A DNA stretch of 54,076 bases from Agathobacter sp. (GTDB taxonomy: Bacteria; Bacillota; Clostridia; Lachnospirales; Lachnospiraceae), in the NCBI GenBank assembly GCA_022772675.1, contig JALEZW010000061.1:1-54076 (forward strand), written 5' to 3'. Both the position numbers and the translations under genes were made by a program. Below are positions 32,028 through 40,730 of this stretch, piece by piece. The notes beneath the pieces are model-generated. The model ran no database searches and was not told the origin of the DNA. It saw only the letters and a program-made list of their open reading frames with translations. Within the stretch, counting starts at the first letter, position 1; every line of letters starts with the position of its first letter.

Positions 32028-33769
32028 GGATATAACCGTGCAACCTCCTGTTCCAGTATAGGAAACGGTGACGGACCGGTGCGAAGAATTGCTTCATGGA
32101 AAGCAACGGCATCGAATTTGTCGCCGTATTTTTTTTCATACTGCTCCCGGAGCTGGCGGAATTTCAGATAACCCACATAATATTTTAAATAGTTTCCGGG
32201 TTCCCCGAGAATCAGCTCTTTAATTTCCCTAATCGTCTGTTCATCCGTGACACCATATTTATTCCAGAAAGCCGTCAGCTCTTTTTCTTTCCATCCATAA
32301 TAGTGAATGCCGATATCGGAGGTTGCATAGAGACTTAGGGTGGCAGCCTGATTATGCTGCAGGAGTGACGCAAGTTTTTTGTCCAGTCCTGCATAATAAA
32401 AGGTCTGCATCTCCACATAAGTAGCCCAGCCTTCCGTAAATCCCGGATAGTCAAAAAGGGAATGCACCGGTGGAAGCCCGTAGGCAGCAGTGGAAATGGT
32501 CTGGTAGAGATGTCCCGGATAGCTTTCGTGGGCTAAGGTTGTAAAATAGTAAATATCACTGTAGTTTTTCGCATCATTGATGTAAATTCTGTTATGGGAA
32601 ATATCGTCAATTGGGGCTGTAATGTAAAATGCCGGAGCTAGAAATTCGCTTAATGCGGAGTCCACATGGCAGATTTCACACTCTGTTTCCGGTGGCTTAG
32701 GAAAATCCTTGCGGATAGATTTCTGCAGCGAAGCAAGCATTGCATTTTCATTGTTGAGTTTCGCATTTAATTTTGGTTCCTCCGAGAGTAGCTCTGGCTT
32801 TTTTACAAGAAGATCCGTGCAGACCGACAAATCTTTTTTCCGGGCAGAGGCAATCTCTTTAAACAGACTGTCCACACTATCATCACAGCCCGTCACACTG
32901 GAGACAAGAGCTTCATAGTAGCCTTTTCCGTCTTTGTAATAACACATTCCCCAGTCATTTTTTCCCCGGCCCAGGAGGCTGGTGAGTCCGAAAATCATCT
33001 GCGTGTAGGCGGGGATAACGTGCTCCTTGATGGCGGATTTATTTTTTTCACAGTAGGAGTCCTTCTGGGAATCGGTCAGTTCATTTAAAGAATCCAGCCT
33101 GCCGGCAAAGGTCTCAATCAGAAAATTGTCATCCGGATGCTCAGTAAACACCTCACAGCTGTCCAGCACTTTCATACAGGCGGAATCGGACATGAACAGA
33201 CCGGCATCTGCTTTTTTCTGCTCATAATCCAAAATCCCGGAAAAGTAGGAATCCATCTGGGACAGGAGTACAAGATAGTTGTCTACATCGGTTTTGGTGT
33301 AAAAGGGGTATTCCGCCAGCAGAACCGGAAGCTGGGAGGTAACACCGGCAGAGGGGGAAAGAGGGTCATCATAATAGGGATAGGCAGTCAGTGCCTGCTG
33401 TCGTTTTATGTAATCGGAAAGCAGGGAATATGTCGTTTTCTGCTTATCCGACAGTCTGCTGTAAGAGAATTTTTTCAGCTGGTCAGAAAGAGAGTCCAGT
33501 TCTTTTTTCTGTAGCTTCGGACTGCGGCCGGAAAGACTTCCCAGCGTGATTTCATAGGAGTCGATGCCGGCGGATTTTGGGTTTTTTAGAGTGTAATGGA
33601 GATTCACGGTTGTGGAAGAAACCTCCTCCTGAAAGAGTGTATTGCAGAAATCTGAAAAGCTGCCGGCGGATTTTCCCGAGGAAGAAAAAACGGAAAAATG
33701 CAGTATGGCATATAAAACAAGGATCAGAAGTGCAGTAAATAGAATACGGTATTTTCTGATGTGTTTCAT
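32024..33769 (-). CDS. DUF885-family secreted/anchored metallopeptidase
   Basis: 581 residues with an N-terminal anchor (ILFTALLILVLYAILHF), then a DUF885 domain, a mostly helical zinc metallopeptidase-like fold. Zinc motif HESYPGH at 414-420 and the distal EGWATYVE at 446-453 are intact. DUF885 proteins in related bacteria act as carboxypeptidases or dipeptidases; the substrate here is not known. It likely faces the outside. It is convergent with rsmI, sharing a TTAA. Confidence 0.87.
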   Translation of the reverse strand: MKHIRKYRILFTALLILVLYAILHFSVFSSSGKSAGSFSDFCNTLFQEEVSSTTVNLHYTLKNPKSAGIDSYEITLGSLSGRSPKLQKKELDSLSDQLKKFSYSRLSDKQKTTYSLLSDYIKRQQALTAYPYYDDPLSPSAGVTSQLPVLLAEYPFYTKTDVDNYLVLLSQMDSYFSGILDYEQKKADAGLFMSDSACMKVLDSCEVFTEHPDDNFLIETFAGRLDSLNELTDSQKDSYCEKNKSAIKEHVIPAYTQMIFGLTSLLGRGKNDWGMCYYKDGKGYYEALVSSVTGCDDSVDSLFKEIASARKKDLSVCTDLLVKKPELLSEEPKLNAKLNNENAMLASLQKSIRKDFPKPPETECEICHVDSALSEFLAPAFYITAPIDDISHNRIYINDAKNYSDIYYFTTLAHESYPGHLYQTISTAAYGLPPVHSLFDYPGFTEGWATYVEMQTFYYAGLDKKLASLLQHNQAATLSLYATSDIGIHYYGWKEKELTAFWNKYGVTDEQTIREIKELILGEPGNYLKYYVGYLKFRQLREQYEKKYGDKFDAVAFHEAILRTGPSPFPILEQEVARLYP

Positions 33770-33903
33770 GTCTGGATGCTCCTGTAGCGGAAATTATGAA
33801 AAATATATGCCGGGGGAAAGAAATTTATGAGGGAATAAATATAAGAGCAGCGGAATAGTATCTCATAGGGCGTTATATATCATTTTCATAGTAAGGAGCG
33901 TAC

Positions 33904-34494
33904 ATGAATTATTTATGGGGTGGAATGATTATCATTGCCGTCATCTACGGCGCACTTACCGGGAATCTGGATGCCGTGACCGATCAGGCATTGTCATCGG
34001 CGAAGGAGGCGGTCAGTCTCTGTATCACCATGGCGGGGGCAATGGCGTTCTGGGTGGGAATCATGCGGATTGCGGAGAAGGCAGGAATGGTGAACCGGGC
34101 GGCATCGGCACTGGCACCGCTTCTGGGATTCCTGTTTCCGACGGTTCCAAAGGATTCCTTTGCCAGAAGGTATATTGCGACAAATATGGTGGCAAATTTC
34201 CTGGGACTGGGCTGGGCTGCAACTCCGGCGGGACTGTCTGCAATGAAGGAATTAAAAAGACTGGAGGAGACGGAGGGCAGGGCAACGTCAGCGATGTGTG
34301 ACTTTCTTATCATCAATATTTCTTCCCTGCAGCTGATTCCCGTCAATATCATAGCCTATCGCAGCCAGTATGGCTCTGTAAGCCCTGCGGCAATTGTGGG
34401 ACCGGCGATTCTTGCAACTACGGTATCTACGCTGGCAGCAGTTGTGTTTATCAAGATCCGTCAGGGGTGTGCCAGATGGTTTCTGAAGGAATAG
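33904..34494 (+). CDS. spmA: Spore maturation protein A
   Basis: 196 residues, membrane protein with a nucleoside-recognition (Gate) domain. Marks: MNYLWGGMIIIAVIYGALTG, VSLCITMAGAMAFWVGIMRI and ANFLGLGWAATPAGLSAMKE. With SpmB it takes part in spore core dehydration in Bacillus and Clostridium. AAGGAG precedes the ATG. It is 64 bases before spmB. Its presence implies that the organism descends from, or still is, an endospore former. Confidence 0.95.
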   Translation: MNYLWGGMIIIAVIYGALTGNLDAVTDQALSSAKEAVSLCITMAGAMAFWVGIMRIAEKAGMVNRAASALAPLLGFLFPTVPKDSFARRYIATNMVANFLGLGWAATPAGLSAMKELKRLEETEGRATSAMCDFLIINISSLQLIPVNIIAYRSQYGSVSPAAIVGPAILATTVSTLAAVVFIKIRQGCARWFLKE

Positions 34495-34558
34495 GATGTG
34501 CGGAATTACGTAATAATGGAGCAATCGGTATACCGGGTAAGCGGAAAAGGGGGTCAGA

Positions 34559-35083
34559 ATGAAATTCATTACATATCTATCTTCAGCCATAATCCCACTC
34601 CTTGTGCTCTTTATCGTGGGAACCGCAATTGCACGCCGGCAGCGGGTTTATGAGGATTTCCTTGACGGGGCAAAAAACGGAATCCGGACAGCAGCAGAAA
34701 TTCTGCCAACCCTGGTGGGACTTATGGTGGCAGTGGGAATGCTTCGGGCCTCCGGATTTTTGGATTTTGTGTCCGGTCTGCTGGGAAAGCTGCTTTCTGC
34801 CACAGGATTTCCCACAGAACTGCTTCCCATTGCTGTGGTCAAAATGTTTTCCTCATCTGCAGCCACGGGCCTCCTGCTGGATCTGTTTAAAGAACACGGA
34901 ACCGATTCCGCACTGGGACAGGCGGCATCCATAATGTTGAGCAGTACGGAGACCATTTTTTACACAATGTCCCTTTATTTTATGTCGGTAAAGGTGAAGA
35001 AAACACGCTATACACTTGCGGGAGCCCTGACGGCAACGGTGGCAGGAATTATAGCCAGTGTATTTCTTTCCGGAATATGGTAA
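34559..35083 (+). CDS. spmB: Spore maturation protein B
   Basis: 174 residues, membrane protein with the second Gate domain, the partner of SpmA. Marks: FITYLSSAIIPLLVLFIVGT, NGIRTAAEILPTLVGLMVAV, then SSTETIFYTMSLYFMSV. GGGGG-type RBS before the ATG. The pair spmA-spmB is always adjacent in spore formers. Confidence 0.95.
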   Translation: MKFITYLSSAIIPLLVLFIVGTAIARRQRVYEDFLDGAKNGIRTAAEILPTLVGLMVAVGMLRASGFLDFVSGLLGKLLSATGFPTELLPIAVVKMFSSSAATGLLLDLFKEHGTDSALGQAASIMLSSTETIFYTMSLYFMSVKVKKTRYTLAGALTATVAGIIASVFLSGIW

Positions 35084-35277
35084 AATTTTTGTTTCCGGCT
35101 GGAACAGGCGAAAGTGGTTAAAATGGCAAAAAAATACAGAAAAAGTATGAATGATATGTTGACTTTTCACAGAATTTGGTTCAGAATAGATTTAAGTAGG
35201 CACTGGTACGAAAGTTAGGTGGAACCTGCTTTTGTATGGATGATGAAATCCGAAAAATACGATTGGAGTGGAAGATT

Positions 35278-36702
35278 ATGGCATTTGGGAAAAAAGTGGA
35301 TAAAGCCTGTGTACAGGCAGTATTGGAGTTAAAAGACGCAGATTATTCAAAGGAGCCTGAAGTTGCAGAGTTATATAGAAGACTTACTCAGGGAAAAGGT
35401 CAGTTTGTACAGCTGATGAACAAGAATCTTGTGGCAGTTTCGCAGGTCAGTGCACTGGGGTTGTCGTTAAATTATTATGCACAGCAGATGGATGAGGCAT
35501 CACACACGGTTGCTTCAGCGTCCGATGAAATCGTGCAGTCTGCCACGGAGAGTGCCCGTGTGGCAGGAGAAGTTTCAAACCAGCATGAGGATCTGACAAA
35601 TACGATTCTGGAGGCATCGGAGGAAACTTCTGCAATTTATAAGAACATTGAGGAAGGGCAGCGTCAGCTGACAGATATCAAGAATTTATCAGAGAAAACC
35701 ATTGCAGAATCCAGCGAGATGAAGCAGAGCATGGAAAATCTGTTTGATATCATCAGCCATATGAATGAGGTAATTGAGGGAATTAATTCCATTTCCAGTC
35801 AGACAAACCTGTTAGCGTTAAATGCTTCCATTGAGGCAGCAAGAGCCGGAGAAGCCGGAAAAGGTTTCGCAGTTGTTGCAGAGGAGATTCGTACCCTTGC
35901 GGAGCAGACACAGAAAATGACGGCAAATATGGGTGAGTTTGTGGAGCGTATTAAGGAGGCTTCATCAAAGAGTGCCAACAGTGCAAATACAGCCATTGAA
36001 GCACTGGGAAATATGAGTGAGAAGATCAACGCAGTATGGGAGATTAATGATGCCAGTCAGCAGAGCACAGGGAAGATTTCTGATTCCATCAGCTCATTGG
36101 CAGCAGTCAGCCAGGAAATTTCCAGCTCTATGGACGAGATGGCAACCCAGTCCCATAATATCAGAGAGCAGTGCGAGAAACAGGAAGAGGATACACAGAA
36201 GCTGTTTCAGGTCAGCAAGGAGCTGCAGGATGCCATTGCGCCGGTACAGGATGTAGAAGACAGCATGGATCAGGCAAACCATATTATGGGAGAGATGGGT
36301 AAGGATAAATTTTACAGCATGGGTAACCAGATTTTTATCAAGTGCCTGCAGAGCTCAGTGGATGCCCATAGGACCTGGCTTAAAAACTTAAAAGCAATGG
36401 TAGATACCGGAGAAGTCAAGCCGCTTCAGCTGGATGGGAAGAAGTGTGGTTTCGGTCATGTTTACCGGGCATTATATCCGCAGAATCCACAGATTAAGAA
36501 AATCTGGACGGGTCTTAGTGCAAAGCATGAAAAATTCCATCATTTCGGACAGGAAGCAATCAATGCCATTCATGCCGGAAATCTGGACAAGGCAAGAGAT
36601 ATTTATAATCAGGCGGAGGCTTATTCCAAGGATTTGATTGCAGATATGGAGGAAATTGAGCGTCTGGCAGATGAGCTTGACAAGCAGGGATTAGATTTTT
36701 AA
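35278..36702 (+). CDS. Soluble methyl-accepting chemotaxis protein with CZB zinc-binding domain
   Basis: 474 residues from the ATG at 35278 (GGAG ten bases upstream; an ATG at 35236 has its RBS too far away). No membrane segment. The signalling hairpin tip is [32 protein letters not shown] and complete. The last 110 residues are a chemoreceptor zinc-binding (CZB) domain with its ligand pattern: [13 protein letters not shown] and [11 protein letters not shown] domains sense zinc or hypochlorite through the Cys-bound Zn. It therefore is a cytosolic receptor feeding CheA. It has its own terminator. Confidence 0.93.
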   Translation: MAFGKKVDKACVQAVLELKDADYSKEPEVAELYRRLTQGKGQFVQLMNKNLVAVSQVSALGLSLNYYAQQMDEASHTVASASDEIVQSATESARVAGEVSNQHEDLTNTILEASEETSAIYKNIEEGQRQLTDIKNLSEKTIAESSEMKQSMENLFDIISHMNEVIEGINSISSQTNLLALNASIEAARAGEAGKGFAVVAEEIRTLAEQTQKMTANMGEFVERIKEASSKSANSANTAIEALGNMSEKINAVWEINDASQQSTGKISDSISSLAAVSQEISSSMDEMATQSHNIREQCEKQEEDTQKLFQVSKELQDAIAPVQDVEDSMDQANHIMGEMGKDKFYSMGNQIFIKCLQSSVDAHRTWLKNLKAMVDTGEVKPLQLDGKKCGFGHVYRALYPQNPQIKKIWTGLSAKHEKFHHFGQEAINAIHAGNLDKARDIYNQAEAYSKDLIADMEEIERLADELDKQGLDF

Positions 36703-36722
36703 TCTGTAACTGAGAATGTGTG

Positions 36723-36752
36723 GGGCTGTCACGGAGTGGCAGCCCTTTTTTC
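36723..36752 (+). terminator. Terminator of the CZB chemoreceptor gene
   Basis: GGGCTGTC, loop ACGGAGT, GGCAGCCC then TTTTTT. Confidence 0.92.
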
Positions 36753-36760
36753 TAAATGTG

Positions 36761-36804
36761 ATGATACAAGGGGCAAACACCTTTTGACCCTCATTTGATA
36801 CATC
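36761..36804. repeat. MITE-like dispersed repeat, copy 3 (minimal palindrome)
   Basis: ATGATACAAGGGGCAAACAC followed by CTTTTGACCCTCATTTGATA: the two inverted ends joined without the inner part. It lies between a terminator and the sirtuin gene. Confidence 0.8.
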
Positions 36805-36871
36805 GAAAATACAGGGCATAGCAATTAAAAACATAATTTTTGCATGACAATGAAAAAATGGAGGTATTCAT

Positions 36872-37600
36872 ATGGATGCAGTTGAACAGTTTTTACAGTG
36901 GGTGAAGGAATCGGATAATATTGTATTTTTCGGGGGTGCCGGGGTTTCGACAGAAAGTGGTATTCCGGATTTCAGAAGCGTGGACGGACTGTATAACCAA
37001 CAGTATAAATATCCACCGGAAACGATTTTAAGCCACAGCTTTTACCGGCAGAATCCGGAAGAGTTTTACCGTTTTTACCGGAATAAAATGCTGTGTCTGG
37101 ATGCTGAGCCGAATATTACCCATATCAAGCTGGCTGAGCTGGAACAGGCAGGTAAATTAAAGGGAATTGTGACGCAGAATATCGATGGGCTGCACCAGAA
37201 GGCAGGAAGTAAAAATGTGATGGAGCTGCACGGAAGCGTCCTTCGTAATTACTGTGAGCGCTGTCATGAATTTATGAGTGCAGAGGATATTCTGCATTCG
37301 GAAGGTGTGCCGGTTTGTCCGGTATGCGGCGGTCCGGTTAAGCCGGATGTGGTACTCTATGAGGAAGGATTAAATCAGAAAACGCTTCAGGATGCTGTAT
37401 TTTATATCAGCCATGCGGATATGCTGATTGTGGGCGGTACCTCGCTGGCAGTTTACCCTGCGGCAGGACTGATTGATTATTATTCAGGAAATAAGCTGGT
37501 ACTGATTAATAAGAGTGCTACTCCGATGGATGCCCGGGCGGATCTGCTGATCCAGGATGGACTGGGAAATGTTTTCTCAAAAATAACTACATCCGTTTGA
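36872..37600 (+). CDS. cobB: SIR2-family NAD-dependent protein deacetylase
   Basis: 242 residues. Removes acyl groups from lysines using NAD+, in the cytosol. NAD motifs GGAGVSTESGIPDFRS (21-36) and TQNIDGLH (101-108), catalytic His120 (MELHGS), and a four-cysteine zinc site C128/C131 and C149/C152. The class fits bacterial sirtuins of the U/III border. GGAGG lies seven bases upstream. The gene is followed 38 bases later by a DUF951 gene in the same direction. Confidence 0.96.
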   Translation: MDAVEQFLQWVKESDNIVFFGGAGVSTESGIPDFRSVDGLYNQQYKYPPETILSHSFYRQNPEEFYRFYRNKMLCLDAEPNITHIKLAELEQAGKLKGIVTQNIDGLHQKAGSKNVMELHGSVLRNYCERCHEFMSAEDILHSEGVPVCPVCGGPVKPDVVLYEEGLNQKTLQDAVFYISHADMLIVGGTSLAVYPAAGLIDYYSGNKLVLINKSATPMDARADLLIQDGLGNVFSKITTSV

Positions 37601-37638
37601 CACTCATATCATAGAATTAGAAAAGGGAGAATACGTAG

Positions 37639-37833
37639 ATGAATTCATATCATTACGAGGTAGGGGACATCGTAAAACTGAAAAAACCGCATCCCTGTGG
37701 CAGCCATGAGTGGGAAATTCTGCGGGTAGGTGCAGATTTTAGGCTCAGATGCCTGGGATGTGGTCATCAGATGATGGTGACACGAAAGCTGGTGGAGAAA
37801 AACACAAAAGGGCTGAAAAAGCCAGCGGATTAA
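37639..37833 (+). CDS. DUF951 family small protein
   Basis: 64 residues: YEVGDIVKLKKPHPCGSHEW, then EILRVGADFRLRCLGCGHQM. The pattern of Cys-Gly and CxxC residues with an N-terminal barrel-like strand set is the DUF951 signature, found widely in Firmicutes, perhaps a small nucleic-acid or metal-binding protein. No function is established. GGGAG before the ATG. It shares its stop (TTAA) with the convergent rsmH-like gene. Confidence 0.9.
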   Translation: MNSYHYEVGDIVKLKKPHPCGSHEWEILRVGADFRLRCLGCGHQMMVTRKLVEKNTKGLKKPAD

Positions 37834-38897
37834 TACTTGTTTCGTACCGCCCAGCGCATCTTTGTGGAGCGGGCCCTTCCATTCTGCGCACACTCCTGTT
37901 GGGAGGGGCGGACTACATCCTTTGAGTATTCGGAGTAGATGCCGGCGCGGTAGCCGTCCTTTAATGCGTGCTTTACCAGCCGGTCTTCCCCGGAATGGAA
38001 AGTCAGGATTGCCACCCGGCCACCGGGACGCAGGGCATCCGGCAGCTTTTCCATAAATTCATACAGCACTTCAAACTCATGGTTTACATCAATACGAAGA
38101 GCCTGAAATGTCCGCTGACAGGTCTTTTTAATGGTTTCGTTTTTGTCCTTTTCCGGAAGAAAATCCAGTGTATCTTCAATGATTTTTCGCAGTTTGGTTG
38201 TGGTATCCATCCGGTGTCCCTTACGGATTTCATCGGTGATTGCCTTTGCAATCTCGTTGCAGTAGGGCTCATCGGAATTTTCATAGAGCATTCCTGCCAA
38301 TTCCTCCCGGGAAATGGTATCCAGACGTTCTGCTGCGCTGATTCCCGTTTCCGGATTCAGACGAAGATCCAGAGGACCGTCCACCTTGAAGGAAAAACCC
38401 CGCTTTGGGTTGTCAATCTGCATGGAGGATACCCCGAGATCCGCTAAGATAAAATCGAATCCCCCGGCTTCCTTTGCAATTTCATCGATGGTGCAGAAAT
38501 TCTGTAAATGTATGGTCAGAATATCTTCGCCAAAGCCCTGCTCGGCCAGCCGCTTTTTTGTTTTGGCGGATTCTATGGGGTCCACGTCGGTTGCATGGAT
38601 ATGCCCTTTGCCCTGCAGTTGTTCCAGCATAGCTTTTGTGTGGCCACCATAACCAAGAGTGGCATCAAATCCGGTCTGACCCGGTTTGATCTGCAGGAAA
38701 TCCAGGATTTCCTTTACCATGATGGAGAGGTGCATGCCTGCAGGAGTATTGCCTTTCCGGATAACATGGGCAATGGTGTCCTGGTACTTTTCCGGCTGCA
38801 GTTCTTTGTATTTTTCTTCAAATTTCTTTGGGTATTTTCCTTTATAATGTACACGGCGTTTGTGTGGGGTCTGATTTTTGTTTTCCATGTGAATCAT
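37830..38897 (-). CDS. RsmH/MraW-like 16S rRNA methyltransferase, divergent paralog
   Basis: 355 residues, about 45 longer than usual RsmH at the N-terminus (basic stretch PHKRRVHYKGKYPKKFEEKY). The methyltransferase core is clear: MVKEILDFLQIKPGQTGFDA, TLGYGGHTKAM (canonical GGAGHS altered), DLGVSSMQIDNPKRGFSF and ILTFHSGEDRLVKHALK (canonical FHSLEDR altered). RsmH N4-methylates C1402 of 16S rRNA. Canonical rsmH sits in the division/cell wall cluster; this one is isolated, so it is probably a second copy with changed role. AAGGAGG stands before two possible ATGs (38897, 38888). Confidence 0.88.
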   Translation of the reverse strand: MIHMENKNQTPHKRRVHYKGKYPKKFEEKYKELQPEKYQDTIAHVIRKGNTPAGMHLSIMVKEILDFLQIKPGQTGFDATLGYGGHTKAMLEQLQGKGHIHATDVDPIESAKTKKRLAEQGFGEDILTIHLQNFCTIDEIAKEAGGFDFILADLGVSSMQIDNPKRGFSFKVDGPLDLRLNPETGISAAERLDTISREELAGMLYENSDEPYCNEIAKAITDEIRKGHRMDTTTKLRKIIEDTLDFLPEKDKNETIKKTCQRTFQALRIDVNHEFEVLYEFMEKLPDALRPGGRVAILTFHSGEDRLVKHALKDGYRAGIYSEYSKDVVRPSQQECAQNGRARSTKMRWAVRNKY

Positions 38898-39016
38898 GTT
38901 CCTCCTTATGTCAGATTATATCATAGAGTGTTATGAATCTCTACCTTATATCCGATACAATATATTAGTTAATATATACAGGGATGTTCATAAAAAATCA
39001 TAAGGAAGTGATATGC

Positions 39017-39595
39017 ATGAAAATCGGAGATGCAGCAAAAATTTATTCTGCACAGCTAAAAGACTTCTGGGAGCAGAAGAGAACGCTTGCAAAACAGAAA
39101 AAAGACCTTGAGGAAAAAATGAAGGAAAGCCCGGAAGCAAAAGACAAATTTGCTGATGAAGCGGCAACGCTGGAGCTTACCTATCATAAAGTATCGGATC
39201 AGTATGATGTTTATCATGATTTTATGGAGAAGCTGAGGGAGCAGCAGACGGCCTATTTCAATGCGGAGGTTTCAAAACAGCAGGGAGAAGCAATGAAGGA
39301 GTATGCAGAGGATCTGGGCAAGATTATGGAGGTGGCAAGACGGATCTCCCATGGAGATAAAGTACCTGGAAGTGATGAGAAAAAGCTGATGGAGTACAGC
39401 ATGGAAATGTATATGGCGGCTAAAAATTTGGGTGCTGCCATGAAGCATGAAAAGCGGAAAGAATATGAGTCACTGTGGGATGATGAGGAAGAAAAACCAC
39501 AGAATCCAGACCCGGAGGAGGTTGCGAATAATGCAGAATTTTCGGGGGACCTGCCGGAGATTGTTAGTGTTGGAGAAATTTGCGAAGGGGAGTAG
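39017..39595 (+). CDS. Coiled-coil protein of unknown function
   Basis: 192 residues from the ATG at 39017 (AAGGAAG upstream). Predicted almost entirely helical: KRTLAKQKKDLEEKMKESPE at the start, a long charged heptad-like stretch, and an acidic, disordered tail (DDEEEKPQNPDPEE). No membrane segment. Similar proteins are seen in Lachnospiraceae flanking flagellar or motility genes, but I cannot name a family. It follows a 120-base gap with the divergent rsmH-like gene. Confidence 0.75.
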   Translation: MKIGDAAKIYSAQLKDFWEQKRTLAKQKKDLEEKMKESPEAKDKFADEAATLELTYHKVSDQYDVYHDFMEKLREQQTAYFNAEVSKQQGEAMKEYAEDLGKIMEVARRISHGDKVPGSDEKKLMEYSMEMYMAAKNLGAAMKHEKRKEYESLWDDEEEKPQNPDPEEVANNAEFSGDLPEIVSVGEICEGE

Positions 39596-39695
39596 AAGAC
39601 ATTTTACGGAGTGACCATGGGCAGTCATGGGCATATAATAAAAGTAACGCAGATCACTGCAGAAGCAGTGATACCGATGATGGGAGATCATCCAT

Positions 39696-40100
39696 ATGAG
39701 ATATATGATGCCTGTTGCGTATGCGAAGCTTTCCGGCAGCAGCAGTTACCCGGAGATATCCGGGAATGTTTATTTTACGAAGGCACGGGAAGGTACTATT
39801 GTGACTGCGGAGGTGTGGAATGTGACCGATGAGGCGAAAAAACCGGTGCAGGGATTTTTGGGCTTCCACATTCATGAGGGTGCTGTCTGCGCAGGAAATG
39901 AAAAGGATCCCTTTGCGGATACCGGGGCACATTACAGCCGGACAAAAGTGCTGCATCCCGACCACGCAGGGGATCTGCCACCGTTACTTTTCACGGATGG
40001 ATTTGCCTGGATGCAGGTGTATACCGGTCGTTTTACTCCGGAGGAAATTATCGGCAGGACAGTAATACTCCACGGAATGCCGGCTGACCATTTGGAGTAG
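39696..40100 (+). CDS. Cu/Zn superoxide dismutase-like protein, C-terminally truncated
   Basis: 134 residues with the SodC fold pattern. The metal ligands are present: H58 and H60 (FHIHEG), bridging H79 (GAHY), H87, H90 and D93 (LHPDHAGDLP) and H126 (VILHG). The protein then stops at MPADHLE, whereas SodC continues with a DDF...QPSG...IACG tail holding the electrostatic-loop Arg and the second disulfide Cys. C65 thus has no partner. No signal peptide is present. The core could still bind metal, but normal activity is doubtful. GGGAG lies nine bases before the ATG. Confidence 0.82.
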   Translation: MRYMMPVAYAKLSGSSSYPEISGNVYFTKAREGTIVTAEVWNVTDEAKKPVQGFLGFHIHEGAVCAGNEKDPFADTGAHYSRTKVLHPDHAGDLPPLLFTDGFAWMQVYTGRFTPEEIIGRTVILHGMPADHLE

Positions 40101-40228
40101 TTTTAATTTCAGAATTTGATTTAAATTTCATAGTGCACCACCTTTTATGGGTAGGGTGCACAGAAATAGAGAATTTATGCAGGGACAGGACAAGACCGTT
40201 ATCAGAAATATTGCTTATGCCGGTAACA

Positions 40229-40328
40229 TAGTGTGTAGAATTGCGTAGCAACGAAGCAATTCTACACACATTCGGAATCCTTATCCTGCAAGCAGGAACG
40301 AGTTCTGAACTTTTGACCCTTGTATCAT
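40229..40328. repeat. MITE-like dispersed repeat, copy 4 (left end lost)
   Basis: Starts with the hairpin GTGTGTAGAATTGC (40231-40244) / GCAATTCTACACAC (40256-40269), then TTCGGAATCCTTATCCTGCA, ending CTTTTGACCCTTGTATCAT. The left inverted end is missing. It lies just downstream of the small CPPCPPC gene. A further hairpin, GTGCACC/GGGTGCAC at 40132-40160, is nearby. Confidence 0.82.
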
Positions 40329-40337
40329 ATCATTATA

Positions 40338-40487
40338 TCAATAACGCCGGCGGTCGTCCCGATCCCGTCTTTCCCTGTCATCTCTGCGCTCATCTCTTCG
40401 GCCATCTCGTCTATCATCTCTTCGGTCGCGGCATGGAGGGCAGGGTGGACACCACCAGTTTCGGCGATTGTCAAAGTTATCTGGCAT
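40338..40487 (-). CDS. Tiny Arg/Asp-rich CPPCPPC protein (spore-coat-like)
   Basis: 49 residues: MPDNFDNRRNWWCPPCPPCR followed by a tail of alternating Arg and Asp/Glu (DRRDDRRDGRRDERRDD, then RERRDRDDRRRY). AAGGAG lies six bases before the ATG, a clean start. Composition is highly biased: 20 Arg of 49, three Cys in a CxxCxxC knot with two Trp before it. Such Cys-Pro and Arg/Asp repeats recall small spore coat or exosporium proteins of Clostridia. A motif like the sigma-K -10 box lies upstream. I do not recognise a family. The open frame and RBS are seen; spore role is inferred. Confidence 0.75.
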   Translation of the reverse strand: MPDNFDNRRNWWCPPCPPCRDRRDDRRDGRRDERRDDRERRDRDDRRRY

Positions 40488-40506
40488 AGAAATCTCCTTT
40501 TTTATT

Positions 40507-40532
40507 TATGATATGCAAAATATGGTGTGAGT
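40507..40532 (-). promoter_or_regulatory. Possible sigma-K promoter of the CPPCPPC gene
   Basis: Minus strand CATATCATA matches the sigma-K -10 pattern CATANNNTA exactly; an AC pair stands 15 bases upstream (16-17 is usual). The expected start of the transcript would leave a very short leader carrying the RBS. Confidence 0.35.
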
Positions 40533-40654
40533 GCCAAAAGTACTTCTAATGTAAAAGGTCATGTAGTTAATTTTTCCATATTTGATCCTGAAAGCTGACA
40601 TCTTATAAAAACATAAGGAAGAAACAAAGTAAGCAGAGAATTGTAATTTATCAG

Positions 40655-40695
40655 AAAATCCGCTATACTAAGGAAAATAAGTATAGCGGATTTTT
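40655..40695. terminator. Strong bidirectional hairpin terminator
   Basis: AAAATCCGCTATACT, 10-base loop, AAGTATAGCGGATTTTT: A-run on one side and T-run on the other. It separates the CPPCPPC gene's upstream region from the AAA/DUF1703 gene. Confidence 0.9.
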
Positions 40696-40730
40696 CGTTG
40701 GGAATATATTACCAACAGGAGGTACGAAGA

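Noticed and set aside
35190-35235. Stem AAGTAGG/CCTGCTT in the leader of the CZB receptor as a riboswitch
   Set aside because: Only one short stem; lacks the conserved loops of c-di-GMP or other known aptamers.
39611-39832. 73-codon Cys-rich plus-strand frame over the SodC-like gene
   Set aside because: Overlaps the well-supported SodC frame; Cys content comes from reading GC-rich codons out of frame.
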